From contig JAZHRO010000013.1 in assembly GCA_037157565.1 (NCBI GenBank), positions 121,410,001-121,474,000 of the forward strand: a stretch of 64,000 nt of DNA, in the 5' to 3' direction. The stretch comes from Thalassia testudinum. Taxonomy: Eukaryota > Streptophyta > Magnoliopsida > Alismatales > Hydrocharitaceae. Shown piece after piece: positions 10,005 through 20,529 of this stretch (position 1 is the first letter of the stretch; each line of letters opens with the position of its first letter). The notes under the pieces are model-generated. The model saw only the letters and a list, made by a program, of their open reading frames with translations. It made no database searches and was not told where the DNA came from. The translations under genes were made by a program, and so were the position numbers.

Positions 10005-13000
10005 TCAATCGAACATGAATGTATGCACAGAAGATGAATGATCATGTAAGTAGTTGGACACTTGGATGCCCACATAAAAAGGATCTTCTTCTGGATCCCT
10101 GGAAAGTTGAGCGGTGGAAAGATGGGGATCAAAATTTGATGGAAAATGGTAAGTGTGACTCAAGTCTAGCCATGGTTATAATTCAGGATGAATGCCAAAC
10201 TCGAGAGGGTCTGGTGGTAGGTCCAGTAGAAAGGGGGTGGGAGAGCAATGATGAAGGGTAGGTGAGGTTAGTGGGCAGGGATGGGTTGAGAGAAAAGTGG
10301 GTGGGTTTGGGGAAAAATTAGGGGGATCATCAGGAATAGATTTTTTTGGAAGACAAGTCTCTGAGTCATTAGTCGCAAAATTTCACCATAGATTTCACGA
10401 CCACTGATTCTGAGTCATTGACAACTTCCTTGCTGATTTCGCGACCACTGATTCTGAATCAGAGTCCTCAAAAAAAAATGTGGTTGGGAAGTGTATCTAC
10501 CAACATTATCTCCACCAAATTTGAAATTTTAGTATCTAAGTCCTCAAAAAAGTTATCATCGTGGAATCTCTTGGAGGATTTGAAAATATCAAGGGTGATA
10601 GTTTCTCCTGCACAGGATATATCCATTTTGCCTATATGGCAATTTATATTTGCCTTTGCAGTGGCCAAAAGGGGTCGTCTAAGAATTATTGGGGCATTCA
10701 TTAAAGATTCGAATACCTCAATGTCAAAGACCAGAAAATCTATGGGGAAGACACAATTCTAGACCTTGACCAAGACATCCTCGACAATCTCACGAGGTTT
10801 GATTGTAGATCGGTTGGCTAATTGAAGGGTAACCTCAACAGGTTTTAGTTCACCGATCTGAAATTCTTCAAATAAAATTATGGGAATGATATTAACTAAG
10901 GCACTGAGATCAAGAAGGGTGCGATTAAAGGTAGTGTCATCAATAATCACTAAACTTAAAGGTGTGCCCAGATCTTTCATCTTAGGAGGCAGCTTACTCT
11001 GTATGACAGAGCTTACTGTCTCCGAAAGATGCACCTATCCTAGATTTTTGGCCTGCCTTTCTGGAGTACAAATCTCCTTCAAAAATTTGGCATAGGCAGG
11101 TATATATTTGATTGCATCTAGGAGAGGGATATTGATTTGAACTTGCCCAAATAAATCCATGAATTCTTCAGTTGTGGGCTCAGATTTCTTTTTCCGATTA
11201 GTAGTGGGGTGGAGAGCTTGTGGAAAAGGGATAGGAGTCGTGTCCTGAGATTTTTGTATTTCTTTTTCTTCCTAATGTGGGTGTTTAGAGTCAATTTGCA
11301 TAGGAATGTGGATTTCACCAGGTTGTTGTGAAGGCCCAAGATCAGTGGTGGTTTTCCCACTCCTCAATGTAACTGCATGTGTAGTCAGATTATTATTTGG
11401 AGGAGGTAGGGGAGCCTGTTGTTGTGAAAACCTGTGAGGCTACTGAGGTGATGGATTTGTAGGAGGCTGATAGTGGTAATGTTGATTTCTACCCAGATAC
11501 TGGTTCCTTTAATGATTAGGATTGGGTATGGGTTGGGAGGGCAGATGTCCTACATGTCTTGGAGTAACCCTAATCTGATTATTCAGATTTGTGACAGCAC
11601 GGTTACTTCTGTCATCTTACTCTACATTTCTTGTAGGGTTTTCATCATCTGGGCATTGATGTCATATTGATATGGCCCAGGATGAAAGGTCGGATTCGAC
11701 CCATAGCTACTAAATTGATTTGAAGTTTGGGGAGGAACCGGGTTATTCTAGGAGTGCTTTGGGTAATTCTTCCAGTTAGAAGAATTTCTAAATTGCTCCC
11801 GGAGGGCAGAAATATTTTTAGTGGGGTTAGGATTTGGATAATTGTAATTCTTCAGTGAATCATAGAAAGCCTCGAGATATTGATGGTAATCAGCAGGGGT
11901 GGTGTTTAGATTGAGCAAATTTTATCTTCATGGAATGTTAGGCAGGGTTAGATGTGGAATCTATGGAGCTTGGGTTGGTGTGGCAAGTCTTTCCTCAATT
12001 TTCTTTTGATTTATTTGCATCTGGTCGAGTTTTTGAGCGATCATTTGAAGATCATCTTAGGTGACAGGGATAAATTGAGTGCCTATTTCATGAACACCAA
12101 ACTACGGGTTTGAAGTTCTGCCAAAGGTGTTCATGGAAGCTTGATTAAATGAGTTTTCACTCATTTCTTCAAAAAGGTCATAGCCACTCTCGGCATCCTT
12201 ATTTAAGAAGTTGCCACCACACGAGGCATCGACGTAACATCGAATTTGATCTTCTAATCCGTGATAGAAGATCTACACGAGCTGCCATAGGGGAATCTCG
12301 TGGTGCGGGCAACTTCTTAGATCTTGAAATCTTTCCCAAGAATCATGAAAAGTCTCTCCATATTTTTGTTGAAAGGTTGTAATAGATCTTCGTAAGAAAT
12401 TAGTACGACCTATAGGATAAAATTTCTTGAGGAAGGCACTTTTGAGTTAAGACCATGTGATGATAGGTCAGCCAATGGTTCTGAACCAATAAGCGGCCTT
12501 ATTCTTAAGAGATAATAGGAATAGCCACATCAACCAAAGGTCATCTTGCACACTGCGGGAACGAGTTGTTTGTACAAAAAGGGTTAATTCTTTAAGATGG
12601 CTAAATGGGTCTTCCTTAGGAAGGCCATGGAAATGCTTAATCAGATTCAGAATAGCTGGTTTGATCTCGAAGTCCCCTTTAGGTATGACCACCCCCAGTC
12701 TTTCCTCATGATAGGAAGGATCATAAAAATCTTTTGGAGGAACGATAGGTTGCTGACGGGGTGGTGGGTTTGGCCTTTGGTTGGCTAGGTTTGTGATATT
12801 CCTAGTCAACAGTTTTTGATTGGGTTGATGTTCGGCAATCTACTCAGCCATCAAGGAGTAGAGATTAGGTAGGGGGACTTATTGTTGAGATTGAGGCACA
12901 TCAAAATTAAGAAGCTCCAAGTGCGGGAAGTCAAAGGTGGGGGGGTTGTTTTGGGTGGAAGGGTGGGAATTTGGTTTAGTAGTGGGATTAGATGTGGAGG

Positions 13001-13037
13001 TGGAAGGGTTAGTAGACTTGTTTTGTTGATTTTCCAT
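10005..13037 (-). pseudogene. A2: decayed gag-protease gene (Athila-like)
   Basis: A diverged copy of the A1 gag-protease gene. The start MENQQNKST at 13037 aligns with A1 METQQNRST, and the stop at 10005 aligns with the A1 stop. Surviving blocks are the Gag core (PSYHEERLGVV, LFLLSLKNKAAYWFRTIG near 12.47-12.8 kb), the protease region (10.76-11.03 kb) and the ILRRPLLATAKANI segment near 10.65 kb. Frameshifts and stops separate them. The protease active site has become DLSAL where A1 has DLGAS, so the catalytic motif is lost. A1 is inserted 435 bp upstream of its start codon. Confidence 0.9.
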
Positions 13038-13472
13038 ATTTTTAGAAGAGGAAGATGAAAAAAGCAATCTTTTAGCACAGGGGGCCAAAATCAAAAGGTC
13101 TCTCCAAGTGCAGAGTTTGGGTTCGTCGCCCGTGCATAAAATGGAAGAATGGGAGGGGAGGAGAAGAGATGGAGATGAGAGAAGGTGTGCAATTCAAACA
13201 ACCAAGCCTATTCTTTCTTAAGGTTGACTCCTTACAAACCTAAGACTTAGGAACCCAATGAATAAGAAATTACTAAGTGAACCCACTTCCCAAAAGAGAA
13301 CCTGGCTAGACTAAAGAGGTGGATTATGCCCAAGCATGTCCACTAGGGGCTTATGTAAACCCACACTCGTCGTTTGACTTCCCTCTAAGTCCAACATCAT
13401 GTTGTCAAAATGAGTTAGGAATGCTTAAATAATTCTTAGATATTGGATATCAAGCATAAAGTGGATGAAGTC
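13038..13472 (-). other. A2: 3' part of the leader, up to the A1 insertion
   Basis: This aligns with A1 leader sequence just upstream of gag: the stretch around 'tttgaattgcacac' and the pyrimidine-rich 'ctctcatctc' run are shared. A diverged copy of the leader motif (GTCAAACGAC) lies at 13363-13385 on the minus strand. No coding content is seen. Confidence 0.75.
13468..13472. repeat. Target-site duplication AAGTC, left copy (A1)
   Basis: AAGTC immediately precedes the A1 5' LTR and recurs at 24,040-24,044 immediately after the 3' LTR. It is the 5-bp duplication expected of Ty3/Gypsy integration. Confidence 0.95.
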
Positions 13473-13714
13473 TGATAAACGCCAGTTTATCATCATTTTT
13501 ATGCTTTAAAACTAACCTAGCTCTTAGGATTTTACTCCGCAAACGGGTTTTTGGGCTGCATTTAGGCATAAATTAGGATAGGCATGCATTGCATTTTTTA
13601 TTATTGTTTTAATGTGTTTTTGTGAGTGTTAGGGATGTACAGATTCACAGATTCGTAAAACCCTAGCACTCAAGAAGGCAATTGGTGAAGGAGAAGCCCA
13701 GACTAGTTGGAACC

Positions 13715-14452
13715 CAGCTTGATCCAGCTCACCATAGCTGGAACCTAGCTTACTTGAACTAGGGTTAGCTCATCCCAGCTCCATTCAGCTAATCTCAGCT
13801 GGATGGCAGCTCAAGAGAGTTTACCTTAGCTCACCCTAGCTCAAGTCAGCTCAGATCCAGCTCAACTTAGCTGAGTCTAGCTCATCTCAGCTCCCACTAG
13901 TTCACAGGGAGCTCTAGCTAGCTCAGCTGAGTTGACAGGAGTTCACCCCAGCTCAGATCCAGCTACATCCAGCTCCACTCAACTCCAGCCAGCTGAAGAA
14001 GAATTCATCTCAGCTCAGGAAGCTCAAGTCCAGCTCCCGGGGACTCAGCTTAGCTCAACTCAGTTGAGCTAAGCTACCTTAGCTGCCTCAACCAGCTTGA
14101 TTCTCCCCGGAAGCACCAGACCTAGCTCACCTCAGCTCATTTTGGTAGAAGCTAGCTCACTTTAGCTTGGCTTAGTAGCTAGCAAAGAACTAGCAAGCTA
14201 AGCCAGCTAGAGTAGCCCCATGCCAGCCTCTTCAGCAGCAGCCAGCTCCAGCTCCAGCTCCAGACTTCTTCTCCTCAGCTCCTTGCTCCAAACCCTAGCT
14301 CCAACACCTTCTCCTCTACTCCACCTTTAGCTAAGCTAGCTTAGCTTATCTTAGCTTAGCTTAGCTTAGCTAACAACCAGCTCCTTGGCCATTCATTACC
14401 TCCAAAATCAACCCTAGCTAGCTCCACCAACTCAAGCCTACCTAAGCTAGCT
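13715..14452. repeat. AGCT array with roughly 10-bp spacing in the A1 U3
   Basis: I count about 59 AGCT tetramers in 738 bp where about 3 are expected by chance. In the first third most are spaced exactly 10 or 11 bp apart (AGCT plus six or seven variable bases), so the palindrome falls on one face of the helix. The same array is present in the 3' LTR (22,019-22,756) and, diverged, in both A2 LTRs. Confidence 0.9.
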
Positions 14453-14523
14453 ACCCTACTCAAGTTGGCACCATCTCCTAGCCATCCCTTCACCCCATTA
14501 TCTCCACCAAAAGACACTTCAAG

Positions 14524-14750
14524 TTGGCGCCAAAAACCACCCCTAACCACCTCTATATTGGCGCCACTTTCAGCCCCTTAATCCACCCTACACCTACCCA
14601 CATAAGCCATCCTAGCCATCCACCTAACCCCCCTTCTAGAATCCTTCTTGGCGCCAACTTAGACCCTCTTCTAGAAGCTATTTTGGCGCCAATATCAAGG
14701 GGTGTCAACACACATAACCACCCCTTAGGTGTCCCTTAAGGTGGCGCCAA
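14524..14750. promoter_or_regulatory. Cluster of five GGCGCC palindromes upstream of the A1 promoter
   Basis: TTGGCGCCAA or a close variant occurs at 14524, 14558, 14648, 14683 and 14741, all 90-315 bp upstream of the TATA box. Several fit the plant E2F consensus WTTSSCSS on one strand. A related TTGGCACCA lies near 14467. Binding is inference only. Confidence 0.5.
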
Positions 14751-14837
14751 ACACCCTTGGCCATTGGATCCTTAACCACCTCCCTCCTTCCATCCTAGCC
14801 ATCCATTTCAAAGGTCACCATAGCCCCCCTCCTATTC

Positions 14838-14844
14838 TATAAAA
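14838..14844 (+). promoter_or_regulatory. TATA box of the A1 5' LTR
   Basis: TATAAAA within ctataaaaggcc, about 1.37 kb into the LTR, with pyrimidine-rich sequence downstream. The 3' LTR copy is at 23,142-23,148. Confidence 0.75.
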
Positions 14845-15740
14845 GGCCACCACCTACCACCATTTTGAGGCATCCTCCCTTAGTATATTTTCTACCTAAA
14901 CCACCTATACCTACGGCCAAGAAGAAGGAGTAGAGAAGGAGATTAAAGGGGCACATCACCAGCCCTTTTGGTGCATTCTTCTCCCCACTCTCTTCAACTT
15001 GAGCCACGCCAAGGAGGAGGACTCTCCCACTTCAAGGAGGACGGCCAGGCAAAGGAGCAAAGCTTAGGGTGGACATCCACCCTTGGAGAGAAACTTAGGG
15101 CACGCCCCCTTAGGGCTTGCCTTGGAGGTCATCACCTTGGCGGAGTTCTGCAAGGAAGGAGTTGAAGGATTCTTTTCAAGCTTGGGAGCCACCAACCTTG
15201 GAGCAAGAAGCCCTCTTCTTCACCATCTATCTAGAGGATTTGTGTTTTATTTTCTTATTTGCAATTTTCTAGTAGTACAAGCTTTCCTCTACTAGGCCTT
15301 TTGTAAAACACTTTATCAATTATCTAGTTGCCTTCTTTGCAATTTTTTTTGTTTGCATTTCTATTTGCTTATTTTCAGCATTCTTCACTTCCTCTCCCTA
15401 ATTATTCTAGGCCTTCACTTGCTTAGAGTGAGCTTAGGGAGAGGCTCTACTTGCCACTTAGAAGTAGTATTTTAAATTGAAGTGTAAATCACCTTCCCGT
15501 CACCATTCCGCATGTTGTCTTAATTTAAAACAAAAAAATGATATATTGAAAAATACCAAAAAGAAAGTTGAGATTGTATTCCAAGCAAGAGAATCACTAT
15601 TGCAAACATTTGGCCTCCTTGGACGACCCTAGATACTCCCCTATCTAGGATATAAATTTTAAAAGCGAAAGCGGATTCGCGTGTTACAACGACGTTAAAA
15701 AACGTATTTTAACAAACCGTGTATTTTCGCTATCACTTTT

Positions 15741-15758
15741 TGGCGCCGCTGCCGGGGA
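15741..15758 (+). other. A1: primer-binding site (tRNA-Asp)
   Basis: TGGCGCCGCTGCCGGGGA lies 5 nt after the 5' LTR and is complementary to the 3' end of plant tRNA-Asp with one mismatch. It would prime minus-strand cDNA synthesis. Confidence 0.9.
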
Positions 15759-17431
15759 GGCACGGCTTTGCATTAACTCATTTTCTCTTGCTTGAAGTGG
15801 ATCTCATCCCCTTCTCTTTCTTTCTTTTGTGTGTGCAGGAACGACAGCGGGAAAGCGGGAATCTGGAAGCGAGAGCTTAAAGATCCTTTTCTTCCCGCGA
15901 AAATTCAGGTTGGTTCCTCTTTCTAGTCACATAATTAATTAAAACTACCAAAAATATATTAAACTTGGCTTTCAGGACCCTAAACACTTAAATTAAGTGG
16001 AGTGGTGCATTTTTAAATCCATTGTTTGCTTGTATGCTTCTTTAGCACCATTCCATTGCAAGTATTGGTGTTCTGTTTTTCGGGTCTAGATTTCTGTCCA
16101 GACTTGAAAAATCGATTCCTAACACCACAGGCCTCCTAAAATCATAAAATTTCATAGAGTGATTCCCAATTAAGTTTGGAACATCTGTTCCAAATTTCAG
16201 ATCAATTGGATTTGTATTTAATTTTTAAAAATTCGTGGATTACAGAGGGGTCACACCCTCTAATCTTCCTGTTTTGCTGCTGTCTGCGAATTTTCAGAAT
16301 TTTTATACTCATCCAATTTTTGTGAAATTTATCTTGTTGGAATCCCTGTGAAATTTTACATATCATATAAAATAATAAAAATTTTCTGAGGTCGGTGGTA
16401 ATACTGAAAAATCTATAATACCCACGGGTATTATTTCTGGACTTTGACACCAGTACAATTAAAAATTCAAAACTATTATCAAACAAATTCCTAAAATCTT
16501 ACAAAAATCTTTTCTGGAATCCTTGTTTGATTTTCTTCAAAGTAGTGGTGTTGTTTGACTTGTTTGGACCACTACTTAATTCTGAAAGCTAAAAATAATT
16601 CATTGGTAGTTAAATTTCTGTCTTAGGGATAATTGGCTTAGGGTTTCTTCTTTCTCTTTAGAGACTCAATTAAAAGGAAATATACAATCACACATACAAC
16701 TGGTCTTTCCTTTGATTGTGAACTTTCAAACTTGTTTGAAAACTTAACTAAAGAAACCCTAAAATACATTCAATTAAATCAAATCCTAAAAGACAAAAAT
16801 ACAAAAAAAAAAAAAAAAATTGTGTGACAACTTGATTTTCATTGGAGCCACTCTCCAATTCCTGCACACACACAAAAAAATCAAATAACAGGGCAACAAC
16901 CCAATAAACGCCCTCCACATTCCGTGTGCACTGTAGAATCCTAGACCTAATTAAAATTTGTAGCAACTTGACCCCTAAGGCTTTATCAACTTAGGCTTGC
17001 TATTTAGGTTTTAAGTTTTCTTTAGTTAGTACCAATTCTGTCATCTGTATCTGGTGTTCAGGCTGAGGGGCCGTGTCAAACGACCAGGCGCGGGTTTGTA
17101 CAAGCACCTGGGGTTTTCCCTGGGAAACGTTTGGGCCCAAACCTCCCCTTAAGCAACCTGGCTAGATTTGTTGATAGAACGGGTATTCACTATTGACTAC
17201 TTATTTCCTATATAGACCAAGTCTTAGGTTATTATTAGGGAGTCACAACCAAGTTAGGTCTAGTTTTTGTTTGTTTGAATTGCACACTTTCTCTCATCTC
17301 TTTCTCTTCTCCTCCCCTCCCCGTTCTTCCATTTTATGCACGGGCGACGGTCTCAAAATCCGCACTTGGAAGGACCATTTGATTTCGCCCCCCACGTAAA
17401 AAGACCACTTTTTCTGTCTTCTCCTGAAAAA
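15759..17431 (+). other. A1: non-coding leader
   Basis: About 1.7 kb without a credible gene, a length usual for Athila-type elements. It holds an A run (16,803-16,819) and at 17,061-17,085 a motif (GGCTGAGGGGC then GTGTCAAACGACC) shared with element C2 and partly with A2. Its position just ahead of the coding region would suit a dimerisation or packaging signal, but that is inference. Confidence 0.7.
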
Positions 17432-20362
17432 ATGGAAACACAACAAAATAGGTCCACTGACCCTTCCACGTCTACCTCTAACCCCACCTCTAACCCTAAT
17501 TCTAACCCTTCCACCCAAAACCCAACCACCAGTAACTTTCCACACTTGGAGCTCCCCAATCTTGAGTTGCCCCACACACAACATCAAGACCCCCTACCTG
17601 ATCTTTTAAAATTGATGGCCGATCAAATTAATAAATTAAATTCCAATCAACAAACATTGACTAGGAACATCCAAAACCTAGCCAATCCAAGGCCAAACCC
17701 ACCACCCCGTCAGCAGCCTGTTGTTCCTCTAAAAGATTTCTATGATCCATCTTATTATGAGGAACGACCAGGGGTGGTCATACCGGAGGGGGACTTTGAG
17801 ATCAAGCCAGCCGTCCTGAACCTGATTAAACACTTTCATGGCCTTCCTAGGGAAGACCCTTTCAGCCACCTTGAAGAACTAACTCTTCTTGCACAGACAA
17901 CCCGTTCCCGAAATGTGCAAGAAGACATATGGCTGATGCGGCTTTTTCCATTATCTCTTAAAGATAAGGCCGCTTATTGGTTCAGGACTATTGGCCGACC
18001 CATTACAACATGGCCTCAACTCAAGAGTGCCTTCCTCAAGAAATTCTTTCCCATAGGTCGTACCAATTCCTTACGAAGATCTATTACGACCTTTCACCAA
18101 AAATCTGGTGAAACTTTCCATGATTCTTGGGAAAGATTTCAAGACCTTTTAAGAAGTTGCCCGCACCACGAGATTCCTTTATGGCAGCTCGTGCAAATCT
18201 TCTATCATGGATTAGAAGATCAAATCCGACAGTTTGTCGACGCCTCGTGTGGCGGCAATTTTTTAAATAAAGATGCAGAAAGTGCCTATGACCTGTTCGA
18301 AGAAATGAGTGAAAACTCATTTAATCAAGCTTCCATGAACACATTTTGCAGAACCCAAAACCCGCAGTTCGGTGTTCATGAAATAGGCACTCAATCTATC
18401 CCTGTCACCCAAGACGATCTTCAATTGATTGCTCAAAAACTCGACCAGATGCATATTAATCAAAAGAAAATTGAGGAAAGACTAGCCACTTCAACTCAAG
18501 CTCCACACCCACATCTAACCCAACCTAACTTTCCACGAAGAGAAAATTTGCACAATCTCAACACCACTCCTGCTGATTATTCTGAGGTTGCCCATGATTC
18601 ACTGGGGAATTTCAATTATCCAGATCTTAACCCCACCGAAAATATTTCTGCCATCCAGGAGCCCTTTAAAAATTCTTCCAATTGGAAAAATTACCCGAAC
18701 TACTCCTGGAATAATCAAGTTTCCTCCCAACCATATCATTTTAATGGGTATGGGTCGAATCCAAATTTCCATCCTGGGCCATCCCAACAAGATATCAATG
18801 CCCAGATGCTACGGACCCTGCAGGATATGCAAACAAAAATGACGGAAGTAACCCGCAACATCACAAATCTGAACAATCAGATTGGGGTTGCTCCCACGCA
18901 AAGACCTGTAGGACATCTTCCGTCCCAACCCATACCCAATCCCAATCACCAAGGGAACCATTATATGGGTAGAAATCCACATTATCCAAATCAGCCTCCT
19001 CCTAATCCACCTCAGCAGCCGCCCAGGTTCCTGCAATCACAGGCCCCCCCACCTCCTCCAAATAATAATCCGACTGCACATGCAGTTACCTTGAGGAGTG
19101 GGAAAACCACCACTGACCCCGAGCCTTCGCACGAACCTGGTAAGATACATGTGCAAGTTGACTCCCCACCTCCCCATCAGGAAGAAAAAGAACAACAAAA
19201 ATCTCAAGACAAGATTCCTATCCCTTTCCCACAAGCTCTCTACCCTACCACCAACAAAAGAAAGAAATCTGAGCCCACTACAGAAGAACTCATGGAGCTA
19301 TTCGGGCAAGTTCATATCAATATCCCTCTCCTAGATGCTATCAAATATATACCTGCCTATGCTAAATTTTTGAAGGATATTTGTACTCCTAAAAGGCAGG
19401 CTAAAAATCTAGGACAGGTGCATCTTTCAGAGACAGTAAGCTCTGTCATACAGAGTAAGCTGCCTCCTAAGATGAAAGATCCGGGGGCGCCTTTAATTTC
19501 TGTAATTATTGATGACACTACATTTAATTGCGCCCTCCTTGATCTTGGTGCCTCTGTAAATATTATTCCCACAAGTTTATTCGAAGAATTTCAGATCGGT
19601 GAATTAAAACCCGTCGAGGTTACCCTGCAATTAGCCGACCGATCTACAATCAAACCTCGTGGGATTATTGAGGATGTATTAGTCAAGGTCCAGAATTGTG
19701 TCTTCCCTGCAGACTTTCTGGTTCTTGACATTGAGGCACCCGAATCATTACTGGACTCCCCGATAATCCTTGGACGCCCCTTTTTGGCTACTGCAAAGGC
19801 AAATATCAATTGCCACACAGGCAAAATGGATATCAACTGTGCAGGCCAAACTATCACCTTAGATATTTTTAAATCCTCCAGGAGATTCCATGATGATAAC
19901 TTCTTTGAGGACTCAGATACTGAAATTTCTAATATGGTGGAGGAGACAATGTTAATAGATACCCTTACCGACCACAGTTTTTTTGAGGACTCTGATTCAA
20001 ACTCAGTGGTCGGCGAGATCTGTGATCCGGAAACTTGTCTTGACTCCAAATTTGTTCCTGATACCCCCCCTGACCCACCCACTATTAACGCACCTAATTT
20101 TTCCACACTAACTCACCATTCCTTCCCCGACCCCTTTCTTACGGACCTGCCACCAACCCCGCCCGAGTTTGGCACCCAACCTGAATTAAAACCATGGCCA
20201 GACTCGGGCCACACTTATCAATTTCCATCTCACTTTGATCCCAATATTATTTCTAATCGATTTTCTAGGGATCTAGACGAAGACACCTTTTTTGCGGGCA
20301 TTCAAGTGTCCAATTATTTACATGATTTTCCGTCTTCTGTGCATACCTTCACGCCCGGCTGA
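17432..20362 (+). CDS. A1: Gag-aspartic protease polyprotein (Athila-like)
   Basis: The 976-residue product would form the virus-like particle and cleave itself. Residues about 120-265 are a retrotransposon Gag core (FYDPSYYEERPGVV, then FPLSLKDKAAYWFRTIG, KKFFP and FHDSWERFQDLL). A Pro/Asn/Gln-rich middle follows, without a CCHC zinc knuckle. Residues about 685-805 are a retroviral-type aspartic protease with active site DLGAS (Asp 704) and the second signature ILGRPFLAT. About 170 acidic and Pro-rich residues then lead to the stop. I chose this ATG because its context (A at -3, G at +4) is strong and the start aligns with A2; an in-frame ATG at 17,336 would add 32 residues. There is no RT, RNase H or integrase. 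The intact frame fits a recent, trans-mobilised copy. Confidence 0.93.
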   Translation: METQQNRSTDPSTSTSNPTSNPNSNPSTQNPTTSNFPHLELPNLELPHTQHQDPLPDLLKLMADQINKLNSNQQTLTRNIQNLANPRPNPPPRQQPVVPLKDFYDPSYYEERPGVVIPEGDFEIKPAVLNLIKHFHGLPREDPFSHLEELTLLAQTTRSRNVQEDIWLMRLFPLSLKDKAAYWFRTIGRPITTWPQLKSAFLKKFFPIGRTNSLRRSITTFHQKSGETFHDSWERFQDLLRSCPHHEIPLWQLVQIFYHGLEDQIRQFVDASCGGNFLNKDAESAYDLFEEMSENSFNQASMNTFCRTQNPQFGVHEIGTQSIPVTQDDLQLIAQKLDQMHINQKKIEERLATSTQAPHPHLTQPNFPRRENLHNLNTTPADYSEVAHDSLGNFNYPDLNPTENISAIQEPFKNSSNWKNYPNYSWNNQVSSQPYHFNGYGSNPNFHPGPSQQDINAQMLRTLQDMQTKMTEVTRNITNLNNQIGVAPTQRPVGHLPSQPIPNPNHQGNHYMGRNPHYPNQPPPNPPQQPPRFLQSQAPPPPPNNNPTAHAVTLRSGKTTTDPEPSHEPGKIHVQVDSPPPHQEEKEQQKSQDKIPIPFPQALYPTTNKRKKSEPTTEELMELFGQVHINIPLLDAIKYIPAYAKFLKDICTPKRQAKNLGQVHLSETVSSVIQSKLPPKMKDPGAPLISVIIDDTTFNCALLDLGASVNIIPTSLFEEFQIGELKPVEVTLQLADRSTIKPRGIIEDVLVKVQNCVFPADFLVLDIEAPESLLDSPIILGRPFLATAKANINCHTGKMDINCAGQTITLDIFKSSRRFHDDNFFEDSDTEISNMVEETMLIDTLTDHSFFEDSDSNSVVGEICDPETCLDSKFVPDTPPDPPTINAPNFSTLTHHSFPDPFLTDLPPTPPEFGTQPELKPWPDSGHTYQFPSHFDPNIISNRFSRDLDEDTFFAGIQVSNYLHDFPSSVHTFTPG

Positions 20363-20383
20363 ATGGCGTAAAAGATAGCACTG

Positions 20384-20401
20384 GATGGGAGGTAACCCAT
20401 C
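20384..20401 (+). other. Post-stop hairpin with AGGTAA loop (A1)
   Basis: GATGGG, loop AGGTAA, CCCATC forms a perfect 6-bp stem 21 nt after the gag-protease stop. C2 has CTGGG, AGGCAA, CCCAG at the same relative place, so stem bases changed together while the loop stayed. Confidence 0.6.
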
Positions 20402-20496
20402 ATTTTCTGGCTTTCCTTTTTTCTTCTTTTTCCAGGTTTTATTCATCCTAAACCTGACCGTTCTTCACTAAGGTGATTCCTTTTCCCTCCTAATGC

Positions 20497-20529
20497 ATGA
20501 GGACATGGCATATCTTGAGCATGGGGGGG
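20497..20529 (+). other. Conserved GAGGACAT...GCATGGGGG motif (internal polypurine-like)
   Basis: The arrangement ATGAGGACAT, about 12 variable bases, then GCATGGGG occurs here, in A2 (9839-9868, minus), in F (27,268-27,300, minus) and in C2 (62,980-63,010). It precedes the terminal PPT by about 1.2 kb in A1, so it may be a second plus-strand primer; that role is inferred. Confidence 0.6.

Larger units (their letters stand above)
13473..15735 (+). repeat. A1: 5' LTR
   Basis: It runs from the perfect inverted repeat TGATAAACGCCAGTTTATCA to TTTCGCTATCA. Its U3 contains a roughly 740-bp AGCT-rich array and then a cluster of GGCGCC palindromes upstream of a TATA box. R-U5 follows with poly-T runs and a CA end. 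Open frames inside are identical in both LTRs only because the LTRs are near-identical; they are not supported as genes. Confidence 0.97.

Noticed and set aside
14524..14739. Frames in the A1 LTRs that are identical at 8,304-bp distance
   Set aside because: Their identity reflects near-identical LTRs, not protein conservation.
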